A program made the position numbers and the translations under genes. This document shows, piece after piece, positions 45,374 through 57,165 of a DNA stretch of 64,000 nt; the stretch's first letter is position 1; each line of letters starts with the position of its first letter. Source of the DNA: Neurospora tetraspora. Its lineage: Eukaryota > Ascomycota > Sordariomycetes > Sordariales > Sordariaceae. The notes beneath the pieces are model-generated. The model did no database searches. It worked only from the letters and a program-made list of their open reading frames with translations, and was not told the DNA's origin. The stretch is from contig NW_026944388.1 of NCBI RefSeq assembly GCF_033439725.1, positions 3,472,001 through 3,536,000 on the forward strand, read 5' to 3'.

Positions 45374-48201
45374 TCCGCCTCGTCAGGCTGTTCCAGTTCC
45401 TGTGAAAGCTAGTCGATGTACGCACGAGCTCGATGCATGGGGAAAGTTCGAAATGCCATCGATGCCCTGGTGATGAGAGTGAGTGATGAACAGCATTCAG
45501 GTTGCTCACAAATACAGCATAAAAGACCAAGCAGAAGAAGAGAATATGATAGCCTCTGGATATTAGAATCAGTGGTAACAATCAAAAAGAGATTATGTAT
45601 ATGAGAGAAATGAAGTAGCAGGCCAGCCTGGCTACAGCAGCAAGAGAGAAGAGAAAGAGAAGGAGATGGGCGAGAAGTGTCAGCTAAAGTAGGACAGCGG
45701 TGCAATTAGCAACACAATGCAACGATCGAACTCGACTCCTCAAAGAGTCCGTCAACCTTGGCGTTGCCGGCGCATGACAGAAGTAGACTCTTTCGGCCCC
45801 GAGCCGCCTCACCCCCTCAACCAGGAGGCCTCGTGGTGACAAGCTATCGGGAAAATGTCTGCTCGACCTCTCTCAAGTCATGGAGTGTACTGCTGTATTT
45901 AGCCATGGAGAAACACCGACTTTTCGTCCTTGTTGCCATGACAGCCACCTGTTGCTAGCTGCGGGGGACAAGCTTTGGGATGCCGTCTGCTATCTAGATG
46001 ACAGAGCTATATCCCAGCAGAGATCCAGATGGAGTCCAGATATCGAGATTGGAAGGGGGGTCAGCTTGGAGATGGATTGGTCGGAGGAGAAACGGTCCAG
46101 ACCCGAGCAGAGACGGAATGCTACCTGAATGGTAGTAGTGTATGAGATGTGCCGCCTCAGTCGGCAGAGTGCACTAACTGACGTCTCATCCGCCCCGGCA
46201 GATATCGTTTCATCTCAGCCTCAGAAGATAGTGGTACTGCTCCAGGGTTCAAAGAGCCTCCACAGGGCAAAGGGAAGGAACAAGGGCAAAGGGCGATCAA
46301 ACAGACCTTCCCCGGAGTTCATGACTCGAGGCATTTGCGACTTTTGAGTTTCAATCGGGTAAGGCGGGAGGGCATCCACACTTGACAGTCGAAGTACCTT
46401 TTCAGTGTGTGACATGTAGACTCGTCATCATGGACCAGACCATTGCTTCTTTAGGCAAAAAGGCAGGGTATCTCTCAACTTCGGAATGGCATCCTCATCA
46501 TCATCACAAAGATACCGAGAGTCGTCGACTGTCAATCCCGAGATCCCATTCGAGTTCCGTCGTTCCGTCTCTGCCGTCGAGGTTGCAGCAGTGTTTCGCA
46601 GAACTTCGGCGTTTGGCCAGGTGGACCATCGAGAGCCCACAGTGGGAGGAGCCCCGTGACACCACTGCACCATGTACATAGCCTGTATGATTGAAATGCC
46701 GGGCGGGCGGGAGTGCGGGATTGGGAGTAGGTAGACGTGCCCGTGGCTCCGTGCAGGGGTTGAGGCCGGACCGCATGCTTCAGCTTCTCTCGATTGCGAT
46801 GTTCGGAGCCCTGCTGGAACGAGAGTAGAAATCGTTATACCCAGACTGTCGTTACTCCAAGTAGTGCCAAGGACGCCAAGGCAGGCTCAGGGCAGGTAGG
46901 TTGGTGATGTTTCAAGTCTACCACCTAACGGGTATAACGATCACCATACTAAACTGAGGCCGGATTTTGATCGTAATCCCAATAGCCAATATATCGTTAT
47001 ATTGCTGAAAACTCCATACAAATGGTTCGAAAGGTGGCAGCGGAATTGAACGTTATACCCAGATTATCGTTATACCTCGTATCGTTAATTGCAGACAAGT
47101 GCACGACTCGGGCTACCAAGACCGAAACCACCGACGCCAATGCTGAGACGGCATTGCATGTGACATATCCTGGCAGCGCTCGAGGCATCTGTGGCTTTGA
47201 CATGTGCCTTCACGCCACTCTGTGCATTCTGGCATCCAGTCTGTTTGACATGTTTGACAAGTGGTCAAAACGCAGGGACGACAAGTTCACATCAGCAGTT
47301 GGGATGAATGCCATCGAAGCATCGAGTGCCAGAGCCGCAGCGACCACCCTTGTTCCCAAGTGATGGTACCTACCATCACCAAGCGGCCAGACCGTTGCTA
47401 GCCAGGTGGGCGATGCTGCCGGTGGCGCTGGCCCCGATAAAACCGCCCCGTCAATGGGATCGATGGTTGTTCATCCCAAAAACCCACAAAACCCGCCAAC
47501 CTGATAGGGAATAGGGCACTCCTTGCAGAGGGTTTAAGGCCCGATAGAGAGGTCCCACTCGGGCGGGTTCCTTCCATCATGAATCGAAACACAAGACAGC
47601 CCGCCCCCCGATCTAGGATCAGTCAGACTCGGAGCCTTTCAGTTGTACAGCAACTTCCTATGGTGACGGGAGGACGGCATGGACGGCGCTGATGGGAGAG
47701 GCGGGAGGCGGAAGGATAGGATTAGTAAGAACCAGGAAGAAGAGACGGTCTGGACGGGACGAATCGAGAGACGGAATTTATTTTAACCAGAGCTCAGCTT
47801 TGGTCTACTTTTTTTTTTTGGTTTTGGATTCGGTGTAGCTCCAGACGGGTACGCGCATTTTTAGCCCACCTAAGTCAAGATTGAAAAAAAAAGAGAGGCT
47901 AAAAAGAGTCACTCCCACTCAGACTCCTATTACAAGGCCGGGCCAAGCAACCAATCCTAGCTGACTCGCTTATCACGCCGCCGTAACCTTTTGCTAGAGC
48001 TTCAACTTTTTCTTATCCCCCACCTCCTCTTCAGAATCCTTCCATTTTGCTTACCTTCTCTCCTCTTTCTCACCTAAGCACACCTAATTTCTTATCCTCC
48101 CTCCGTGTTCCCTTCCTCCCCTCTCGAGGCCATCTAGGTCGCCAGTCCCATACCGCGTCGTCGCGCTCGTCAATTCGAAAAACGACTAACGACCAACAAC
48201 C
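45374..48201. promoter_or_regulatory. Divergent intergenic region between the membrane protein and NADH dehydrogenase genes
   Basis: 2.8 kb containing both promoters. An inverted pair of ATCGTTATACCC words at 46830-46941 is listed separately. A poly(T) run lies near 47810-47819. The CT-rich stretch at about 48000-48200 is a typical leader before the NADH dehydrogenase start. Open frames here are short and domain-free. Confidence 0.45.
46830..46941. repeat. 112-bp unit with 12-bp inverted ends (possible miniature element)
   Basis: ATCGTTATACCC at 46830-46841 and its exact complement at 46930-46941. A further direct copy, CGTTATACCCAGATTATCGTTA, resembling the left end (CGTTATACCCAGACTGTCGT), lies at about 47050-47071. 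This suggests a repeat family with several partial copies. No clear target duplication, so element status is uncertain. Confidence 0.45.
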
Positions 48202-50089
48202 ATGGCGTCCACATCCAGAGCTCTGGGCAGGCTTTCGGCCCCCTCCATGGGCGTTGCCCGTCTCCAGACCCAGGCCGTTTCCAGGCTGCTCAGCTCTGCG
48301 CCTCGTCGCGCCCTCATCTCCGAGTCCAGGCAGGTTGCTGTCACTCAGCAGATCCGTTGCGCCCACACAGAGACTACTCCTGCTCTTCCCGAGCCCCCCA
48401 AGGAGCGTCGCCGGTTCCGGACGTTGAGGTGGCTCTGGAAGGCACCTCTTCTCGCTTCCCTCGCCGGTATCGCCTATGTCGGCTGGGGTGTCTACGAGGA
48501 GAGAAACCCTGGTCCTCAGGTTGAGCCTGACCCGTCCAAGAAGACCCTCGTTGTTCTTGGTGAGTTCATAGCCATACGCGCAGCTTTGCGCCATGCGCTT
48601 TTCTCTTCCCCATACGAGTTCATACTGACTGACTGATTTTGCTCAGGCACTGGCTGGGGCTCCGTCTCTCTTCTCAAGAAGCTCGACACTGAGCACTACA
48701 ATGTCATCGTCATCTCGCCCCGCAACTACTTCCTCTTCACCCCCTTGCTCCCGTCATGCACGACCGGTCTGATCGAGCACCGTTCCATCATGGAGCCCAT
48801 CCGCACCATTCTGCGCCACACCAAGGCCAACGTCAAGTTCTACGAGGCTGAGGCCAGCTCCGTCGATCCCGAGCGCAAGGTCGTCCGCGTCCTCGATACT
48901 TCCGAGATCCGCGGCGACGTTATTGAGACCGAGATCCCCTACGACATGCTGGTGGTTGGTGTCGGTGCTGAGAACGCCACCTTCGGCATTCCCGGTGTCC
49001 GTGAGCACACCTGCTTCCTCAAGGAGATTGGTGATGCCCAGCGCATTCGCAAGAAGATCATGGACTGCGTCGAGACTGCCGCTTTCAAGGGCCAGTCCCA
49101 GGAGGAGATTGACCGTCTTCTGCACATGGTTGTCGTTGGTGGTGGTCCCACTGGTGTCGAGTTCGCTGGCGAGCTCCAGGATTTCTTCGAGGAGGACATC
49201 AAGAAGCTCATTCCCGATATTGCTGACCGCTTCCGCGTCACCCTCATCGAGGCTCTTCCCAACGTCCTTCCCAGCTTCTCCAAGCAGCTGATCGAGTACA
49301 CGGAGAGCACCTTCAAGGAGGAGAAGATTGACATCATGACCAAGACCATGGTCAAGAAGGTCACCGAAAAGACCGTCGAGGCCGAAATCAACAAACCCGA
49401 TGGTACCCGTGAGAAGATTACTCTCCCCTACGGTCTCCTCGTCTGGGCCACTGGCAACGCCGTGCGCCCCGTCGTCAAGGACCTCATGGACCGCATCCCT
49501 GCCCAGAAGGACTCTCGCCGCGGTCTTGCCGTGAACGAGTACCTCGTTGTCCAGGGTACCCGCGATATCTGGGCTGTCGGTGACTGCGCCGTCGCTGGAT
49601 ACGCCCCTACCGCCCAGGTCGCCGCTCAGGAGGGCAACTTCCTGGCTGGTCTCTTCAACAACATGGCTCGCACCGAGGTCCTTGAGCAGCGCGTCCGCGA
49701 GCTCAGCGGTTCCCTCAACCTTGAGCCCGGCAACGCCGCCGATATCTCCAAGGAGATTGAGGAGCATGAGCGCCAGCTCCGCCGCATCAAGGACATCAAG
49801 CCCTTCCACTACTCTCACCAGGGTTCTCTTGCCTACATTGGAAGCGAGAAGGCCGTCGCTGATGTGAGCTGGTTCAACGGAAACTTTGCCTCCGGCGGCA
49901 GCCTTACCTTCCTCTTCTGGAGGAGTGCCTACCTGTCCATGTGCTTCAGCAGTAAGTTTCCCCCAGGAATGTGATAATTTGTTTTAGAAACGGTATAGCT
50001 AACATATCCTGCCAGCTCGCAACCGTCTCCTCGTCATCAACGACTGGGTCAAGTCCAAGCTCTTTGGTCGTGACGTTTCTCGCGAGTAA
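48202..50089 (+). CDS. Alternative (type II) NADH dehydrogenase, probably external, mitochondrial inner membrane
   Basis: Exons 48202-48559, 48647-49951 and 50016-50089 encode 578 residues. This is a rotenone-insensitive, non-proton-pumping flavoenzyme passing electrons from NADH to ubiquinone. The N-terminus has an Arg/Ser/Ala-rich mitochondrial presequence, then a hydrophobic segment near residues 82-98 (PLLASLAGIAYVGWGVY) typical of enzymes facing the intermembrane space. The FAD-binding fold starts VVLGTGWG at about residue 117, with FLFTPLLPSCTTG after it. The NAD(P)H-binding fold VVVGGGPTGVEFAGEL begins at residue 281. IWAVGDCA lies near the end of the FAD domain, and the C-terminal amphipathic membrane anchor ends DWVKSKLFGRDVSRE. 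No EF-hand insert is present, so it is closer to Neurospora NDE-2 than to the calcium-binding NDE-1; I do not assign a symbol. Strong C-ending codon bias suggests high expression. Confidence 0.94.
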
Positions 50090-50890
50090 ACGACTTGCAT
50101 CTATAGCATGACTTGGAATTCACTCTCTCCTTCTTGCACGCTCTTTTGGCATGTTTAGCGTGTCTCTTGTATAGCGGGTGCGGACCTGGGGACTTCTTTA
50201 CCTTTTCTTCTTCTGGAGTCTCGGGCTGCTTTGGTCATAGAAAATGGGGGCTTTTTAGACGGGTTTTTAAAGGGGATTTAGACGAGGGAGCAATGAAATG
50301 AACGGGTTCTTTTTGTGTTTTCTTTTGTATGATGCTTCTGCTATTCTTTTCAATATCCTGTATGAAAACATTCGAGTTATTATTGCAGCCCTCACAGCAG
50401 TACAGCCTTCTTATCTATTTCTTTTGCCTTGCATCAAGGGCTTTCAAGACATACCTCGGACAAAATTACCTACTTGACCTTTTTGGGGTCAAAACTTGGA
50501 TAGTACTTAGACCTTATGTCTGAATTGTTACATGTATTGCTAGATTTGGAGTACCGGTAGAGGGTACACGCTTTTTTGGGTCTTGATTTGTAGGAAAGTG
50601 AAAATGATCGGGTAGAATAGAAGAAATGACGGGAGTTGGCGATGATGATGCCGGCCCCTGAACTGAGCATGACCAGGGTTAGGGTTACAAGCACTACACA
50701 TCGCACTTTGCTCCTCACAGGCAATCGACATAATCGTCATTGTCACTTTTTTATCTGACAAGAAACAACATTGAGAGCTGGACTCAACAACCAACCCCTT
50801 GAAGCTCATTTTCTCTCTCGAAAAATAGATTTCTTCTTCACGGAGACGGATCCCAAGTGGATTTCTCATTTTCTTTGATACAGCGACATA
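50090..50890. other. Intergenic between NADH dehydrogenase and DML1 genes
   Basis: 0.8 kb of tandem-gene spacing, holding the 3' end of the dehydrogenase transcript (T-rich) and the promoter of DML1. No further gene. Confidence 0.5.
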
Positions 50891-52771
50891 ATGCACGAAA
50901 TCATCACGCTCCAGCTCGGGCAGCAGAGCAATTATCTAGCAACCCATTTCTGGAATGCCCAGGCAAGCAAACCCATTTATCCCAACTGAAAATCCTAACA
51001 GAAACTGACAAGGCTTTCAGGAGTCATACTTCACATATTCCGAGGATCAAGAATCAGCTGTCAACCATGACATCCACTGGCGTCCCGGCATCGGTGCGGA
51101 TGGTACCGAAACCTACATGCCGCGGACCGTTATCTACGACCTGAAGGGTGGCTTTGGGTCCATGGCGAAGACGAATGCGCTGTACAATGACCTCGAGGAG
51201 GGACAGACGCCTCAAGCTTTGTGGTAAGTTGGGCATTACTCTGGGCTTGGTGGACATTTTTTACCAGTTTCTTTCCTTCCTCGACTGGTATCCTCCAGCT
51301 CTCATCACCCCCCATCCTCACCTCCGTCCACCTCCTAACTCACCTGCCCTCTTCTCTCACCACAGGAACGGACCAACCGTACTCCAAAAACAGCCCACCA
51401 TCCCTCAATCCGCCTACCAACAATCCCTCGACGCCGGGCTTGAGCCCCCTCCCCTTTCGACGGATTCGGTCCGCTACTGGTCCGACTTCAACCGCGTCTT
51501 CTACCACCCGCGATCCGTCGTCCAGCTGAACGAGTACGAGCTCAACTCGTCCATCATGCCGTTCGAGCGCTACGCCACCGGCGAAGACCTGTTCGCGTCG
51601 CTGGACAAGGAGCACGATCTTCTCGATCGGGACCTGCGGCCTTTTATCGAGGAGGCCGACCAGATGCAAGGGATCCAAGTCATGACGGGCCTGGACGACG
51701 CCTGGGGCGGGTTCGCGGCAAAATACCTGGAGAGAGTAAGGGACGAGTACGGCAAGACGGCCGTGTTTGTGTGGGGCAACGAGCAGGAGTCGGTGAGGGC
51801 GGGGGGATTGAGCAGGGACAAGAGACTGCTGAGATTGGCGAATAAGGCGAGGACGCTGACGGAGGTGTATAAGCATGCGAGCGTTGTTGTGCCGTTTACG
51901 GTGCCTGCGACGCTGCCGGGGAGTGTGGCGCTGGATGGGGGCTCGCAGTGGCATAGTACTGCGCTGTTGGTGGCGGCGATGGAGAGCGTCACGCTTCCGT
52001 CGAGGCTGAGGGATGCGGCGAATAGAGATACGATGGGGACGCTGGCTGATACGCTTAATGCGATGGGGAAGCAGAATGTGGCTAGTTTGGGGATGAGCTT
52101 TGCTCCGCCGCCGACGGAGGAGGAGGAGGAAGGAATGGATTGGACGAATGATCTTAGGCAGAGGCAGTTGGTCAACCAGAAGTCGAGTGGACATGCGGCG
52201 GTGCTGGCGAAGGAGAACCCGGAAGGAGTGTTCCTCGACATTAACTTTACTCCGTCCGATCAGTTGGATTATGTCCGTCGTCGTGGCGGTGGCGATGACA
52301 ACAGACCGAGGGTGTTTAGCCAGGTGCTCACCTCGAGAGGCTATGAGGTTAACGAGCAGGCGCAGGAAGCCAAGGAAGCTGAGGAGGATGAGAGATTCCG
52401 CAGGAAGAGCTCGTATGAGCCTGTTACGAGAAGGTTTGTTTTCCTTTCACTTTCTGCTTATTCCGAACCCGCTAACAGATCTCCTCTTGAACAGCTATCA
52501 CACTTCCCTTCGCTTCCCTCTTCTGGACAGCTTCCCTCAGATCTTCAGAGATGACAATGGTGAGCCGCTGAAGAGAGGAGGAGGCCTCAACGTCACTAGT
52601 AGTCTGTCTACGGATGCTTCTGTGTGTAAGAGGCTGAAGCTGTTGGGGACTACGGTCGTTCGGTCGATTGGAATGGAGGACAGGGAGCAGCTTGGAAATG
52701 AGTTGGCGGAGATGGCTGATGAGTATCATGAGGGGTGGTCGAGCGGAAGCGATGATGGCGATGATGATTGA
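50891..52771 (+). CDS. dml-1: DML1/Misato family tubulin-like protein
   Basis: Four exons: 50891-50962, 51021-51223, 51366-52433 and 52495-52771, total 539 residues. The N-terminus [20 protein letters not shown] is the tubulin/Misato start; YIPRT-like [57 protein letters not shown] and [18 protein letters not shown] are family blocks. In yeast, Dml1 is essential and needed for mitochondrial DNA inheritance and partitioning; Misato in animals affects mitochondria and microtubules. Intron 1 (50963-51020) has a GC donor (GCAAGC) with a normal TTTCAG acceptor, and no GT alternative keeps the frame. The third exon codes a poly-Glu patch (TEEEEEG). The end is acidic (GSDDGDDD). It converges on the PLC-like gene with 119 bp between stops. 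Confidence 0.93.
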
Positions 52772-52890
52772 TAGGTTGATGTAGCAACGAAAAAAATGTT
52801 CAATGAACGTCTCGAAGCGGACATGGCAATTACTGTTCAATTTCGTTCGGACGCTCACGCCAGACGTTCCACTACATGGGTATCTAACCA

Positions 52891-54700
52891 TCAGTCCAAA
52901 CCCAACAACGCCCCGATCAAATCCCCCTCCCCTTCCATCTCCCAAAAATCCATCACCACAACCCCCAACCTCTTCCCCTTCAACCCGTCCGGCCCATCCT
53001 GCTTCAACAGCCCCAACAACTTCTCATTCACTCCCCCTTTCACCGTCCCATCTCCACTCCCAGTATTTGCCTTACGGTCCCGCTGCCGTTGCTCTTCCGG
53101 ACCAAGCGCCATAACCTCCGGCGTAACATTCGGCTCATTCAACACATGTTCTCCCGAAGTAAACGTAATCCACAACCCATCGTCATCACCATCATTCCCG
53201 GCAGTACCGGCAGCACCAGCAGCAGCCGCCGCCGCCCTCAAATGCCCCTCCACAGCCTCCCACTTCGCCATCACATTCTCCTCCACGCTCGAATTCATCC
53301 CACTCGGCAGGTCATTAGGCTCAAAGTAATCCTCTATGTACGCCGTCTCATTCTTTTTCTTCCCCCCCTCACCTCCCTTACCGTTGTCCTCAAGCTGGTT
53401 ATAAACTAATTCAAACCCTTTATTATTCTCCGGCCATAGGGCGGGAGAGAAATTAAGTCCTGGCACAGCAAGTTGTTGATCGATAGAAAGATCGGGCAAG
53501 TCGAAGCGTTTGAGGAGGACGATTTTGCCGCGGGCGTGGCCGAGTGTCGGAGGCAGGGAGTGTGACGGGTAGATGAACCGGCGGGCGGCGGGGGTGGTGA
53601 GGAGGGAGTGAAGAAGACGTTGGACGTGAGGGGTGTTGGAGGCTTTGGAGCGGGTTGGGTGCTATTTTTGGTTTTGTTAGTATGGTAATGGAAAAGGAGA
53701 GGGTGAGAGAGGGGGGTAAAATGTGATGATGATGACCCCTTTTGTCTACATATACCCAAAACCAGATATATCCCCCAAAACCACCAGACCGATCACCAAA
53801 AGCCAGAGCCAGCATCACCATCAACACCCCCTCCCCCAAAAAATGAAAGAAAAGAAAAAAACTCACCTCATACTGCAAACTAACCATCACCACCTCCCCC
53901 TTCCCCCTCCCCTCCAACCACTTATAAAACCCAAACAAAACATCCTCCACCGTCGCCACCTCGCTCAACAAGGCCATCTTATGCCAAAACACAAGTCTCG
54001 TCCCCCCATCACCTTTCCCATCCGTACCACCTGTATCCAACGCCGCATACCTCAAATCAAAGAACCTGATCCCGGCCTCCAGCGCCTCCACAATGCTATT
54101 CTTCTGACACCGGAACCACTCGGCCGGCAAATAACTAGGATTAGAGGGGATCGAATTCCTCGTCTCGGCAGTAAAGTTCCAGGTTGCGCTGTCGTGGGTT
54201 CCCGGGATGGCTCGGAGGTGGGTGAGCGGGAGGGAGTCAGGCAAAGAAGTCATCCATTGGGCGCGACGCTTGGAGGCTGCTGACTTGTTGAAGGAGGCGG
54301 GATAGGTGCCGAAGATTTGGCGGCTGTCGCGGAGGATTTTTTGGAGGGCCAGGTCGGCTACTGAGGAGTCTTCTTGTGGTGGTGGTGAGGATGGTGAGGG
54401 GTTGCCGGTGGTGAAATCTGGGAGGAGTGAGAAGAAGAGGAGGTGAAGAATCCAGAATAGGACGGCCATGATGCACACGGAGCTGAGGACCGCGCGGTAG
54501 GAGGTTGTGGTGGGTAGGAGGCTGCGGAAGCGCTTGAAGCGCCGTGGTGTGGATGGAGATGCGGCTGCCGGTATAGGAAGAGGAGGACTCGGATGAGACA
54601 GCGCGGAGATGAGCGGCGAGCGCCCTGGGTTTGATTCCCGGTGCATTATCGCGGCATATCGGATGGGAACTGGAGGTGTAAGGGAGTTTTGGTACCTCAA
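52891..54700 (-). CDS. PI-PLC X-domain-like phosphodiesterase with N-terminal membrane anchor
   Basis: Exons 54700-53867 and 53661-52891 (intron 205 bp, donor GTGAGT, acceptor AAATAG) give 534 residues. A basic Ser/Pro-rich N-terminus precedes one transmembrane segment at about residues 70-92 (AVLSSVCIMAVLFWILHLLF). The X-like domain follows: LRAIPGTHDSATW (His in the position of the catalytic base), GIRFFDLRYA (Arg and Asp), LVFWHKMALL (second His) and EVVMVSLQYE at the splice joint, then the second half with GKIVLLKRFDLPD. These residues fit a phosphodiesterase of the bacterial-type PI-PLC superfamily. The orientation suggests a type II membrane protein with a lumenal or extracellular catalytic domain. 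Substrate unknown. An in-frame ATG at 54646 is an alternative start. The Ala-rich run (RAAAAAAGAAGTAG) is a lineage-specific insert. Confidence 0.82.
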
Positions 54701-55214
54701 AGGTGACTCGAGGTACTTCGTGTGAGTTTACACCGCCAAAGTACTTGAGAGGAGGTTGGCTCAGTGAGATGTTGGGTTGAGGATCCCGAGACGGGTGTTA
54801 CCGTGTAAACATGCGACGATCTACGGGGCAACGGGCAAGCATTGATTGGCTGCTGACATTTGACGTTGACATACTGAGGTGCATATGGCGTTTATGTCGA
54901 AGCACAACCCACAGCTCAAACCGCCAGCAGAAGCAATTGAAGTGAAGATAGGACTTGTGTAGATGATCCATTCATTAACAGGTGCCATCATGTCTAAACG
55001 AGTAATTCCACATAGAATGCCACGAAGATCACTGTACGTCAGGGACTTGGTTTAGTTGATGGGGCACTTGTGCCCCGAAAAACTAAATTTATTAGTCTAG
55101 CAGATTTAGCAACTCTATCTTAGATACATTTCTCTACACCTCGCGTGTGATACTGCTCGCACATAGCATCTGATTGGTCGTAACCGCCAACAAGCCCATC
55201 TGTGTATCCTCCGA
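54701..55214. other. Intergenic: promoter of the PLC-like gene and 3' flank of PAP1
   Basis: 0.5 kb, with a GGGGCACTTGTGCCCC palindrome at about 55061-55076 near the expected PAP1 3' end, followed by an AT-rich stretch. No gene. Confidence 0.5.
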
Positions 55215-57165
55215 TCAGTGTTGAGGTTCGCTCTTGATGGTCGGTGGCGCGGTCGCCATCTGTTGTCGCTTGGCCATCGGGCCGTTCGCAGGATCCCCCT
55301 CTGCCATACGCTTCTTCTTCTTGACCGGCCTCACAGGCTTCGTCTCTCCAGGCTCGAAAACGTCATCGGGGAGATCGAAATTCCTAACGTGCTGGATAGT
55401 CAATCCCATCAACTCTGCTTTGAAGATGTCGTTCGAAGTGCACATTGCCTTGAAGTCGTCGACTTCTCTGGACAGATCCAGAGACTTAGCCTTCTCCACC
55501 AGCTGCAGACCGATGTAATGGTTAGTGGTATAAATCTCAATCTCCGGCTCCTTCTCCGGTATATCCGCCAGCTTAACTTTCTCGTCGTCGTCGTTGGCCT
55601 CGGGCTTTACAGGTTTCTCCTCAGGCTTTAGAGGGACCGTTCCTAGATGTACCACGTCTGTCGGTTCTTCCTTCACAACCGGCACAGCCGGCCCCGGGGC
55701 AACACCATCCTCTGTCTTGATCTCCGCCTTGACCTCAACTTTGCTTTCGCTCTTGGAGTTCCCATTCGCAGCTGTATCCGTCGGCTTGACCATGTATGCG
55801 AGATTTCCGGTTTGGATCTCTTCGACCTGAGCATCCGTCTTGCATCGGTGCACTCTGTCGTAACCTTTGTTGAAAGGGCGGGCAAGGGCGATGGAAGGGT
55901 GCAGCTCAAGCTTCTGGACCAAAACACGCACTCTTGACTCGACGAAACCAGACCAGGTATTCTGCGCCTCTTTAGTCCTGCCGGATGAAATGACCGTCAG
56001 GTAAAACTTGAAGCCATTGGTGAAAAAGGTGTGTTTCTCGAACAGATCTTTCCAAGGCCTTTTACCCAACATGATCTCTTCGGAAATCTGCACCCCCCGT
56101 TCCAGCTCCTGCTGAATTACCGCCATTGAAGACCTTCCAACGTTGTGTGTCGCGCACATGGAAGGGTATGACGGGGTGATGATGGGCATCTTGTGATTGC
56201 GATCACTCGGGTATATCTAGTCTGTGGTGAGACATCAGCGCGACAATAATGAGGGATTGACTTACCTTGGGATTCCACACCGCTACACGCGTAATGGACT
56301 GGTTGTATTCGATATTTTTCAGAAGAACCGGGAGCGGCCATGGCCAGTTGAGCATGATGGTGAAGAACTTCCTGACAATGACAGCACTAGTCGCCTTCGG
56401 ATAGAGCTGGCATACTCTGGCGACCAGCATAGCCCAAGCCACACCACCAGGATAACCCATGATATTGGCGTAGATAGCCCTTCTCTGAGCCCAGAGCTTG
56501 ATGGCACGAAGTGCCAGCTTGAACGTTTTCTCTTCAGGGACCAGCGCAAGGATCTCGTCGGTTACGCGTGTTCCGTTGAGCGAGCGCACCTCGTTTTCGG
56601 ATAAGCCGCGTAGGAGGTTGTTACTGTTCAAATTCCAGTCCTTGTCGTCAGGAAGTTGACGAAGGCTCTGAATCGAACAGAAGATAAGATCTATGCTGAT
56701 GCCCGAGTATTCAAACTTGATGATAGGAACGAAAGCCTCGGGTACTGGGGTCAGGTCGGTTATGGCGCCAGGGGGAGCCATTTCGACAAGAAGGTCGGGA
56801 AAGATGTCGAAGTATTGCTTGACAGTGACGTACTTGGGTACAACGACGAGGGTATCGATATCGGATCCCGGCCCATACACACCCAAGCGAAAACTGCCAT
56901 ATGTGAATATTCTGCCTCGAGCGTCGCGAATCAGGATAGAATTGTGCGGCTCCTTTTCCTGGGCGGCCCTCTTCACAAACTCATCTGTAATTCGCTGGAG
57001 GTCTGCGAGCACCGCCCATCTCTTGTCAGTTTCGGCCTGACTTTCAAACGTGCCCTGCGCGCGCAGCTCTTTGAGAAGGGCCTCGGTCTGTCGTTTCTCG
57101 GCATCGGTAGGTAGTGCGGTCGAGATAGGAGGCGTTACGCCCAAGGTATGTTCGGGGTTCGACAT
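55215..57165 (-). CDS. Poly(A) polymerase, nuclear (PAP1/Pla1 type)
   Basis: Exons 57165-56266 and 56216-55215 around a 49-bp intron (GTAAGT donor, GACTAG acceptor) encode 633 residues. The enzyme adds poly(A) tails to pre-mRNA 3' ends as part of the cleavage and polyadenylation complex. The nucleotidyltransferase motif GPGSDIDTLVV holds catalytic Asp102 and Asp104, and ISIDLIF holds Asp159. GYPGGVAWAMLVARVCQLYP and WNPK/IYPSDRNHKMPIITP-type blocks follow; the splice joint falls inside WNPK-IYPSD, where WDPR-like and MPIITPAYP motifs occur in the family. The RNA-binding domain (FFTNGFKFYLTV, WSGFVESRVRVLV, LELHPSIALARPF) ends with a charged tail containing a KKKKR nuclear localisation signal. 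The acidic Lys/Glu/Pro linker in the third quarter is species-specific. Confidence 0.95.

Noticed and set aside
48754-49818. 354-codon minus-strand open frame
   Set aside because: Exact antisense of the NADH dehydrogenase second exon, caused by strong third-position C bias.
54625-54650. tRNA T-arm-like sequence (GGGTTTGATTCCC)
   Set aside because: It lies in the coding start of the PLC-like gene and no acceptor, D or anticodon arms can be formed around it.
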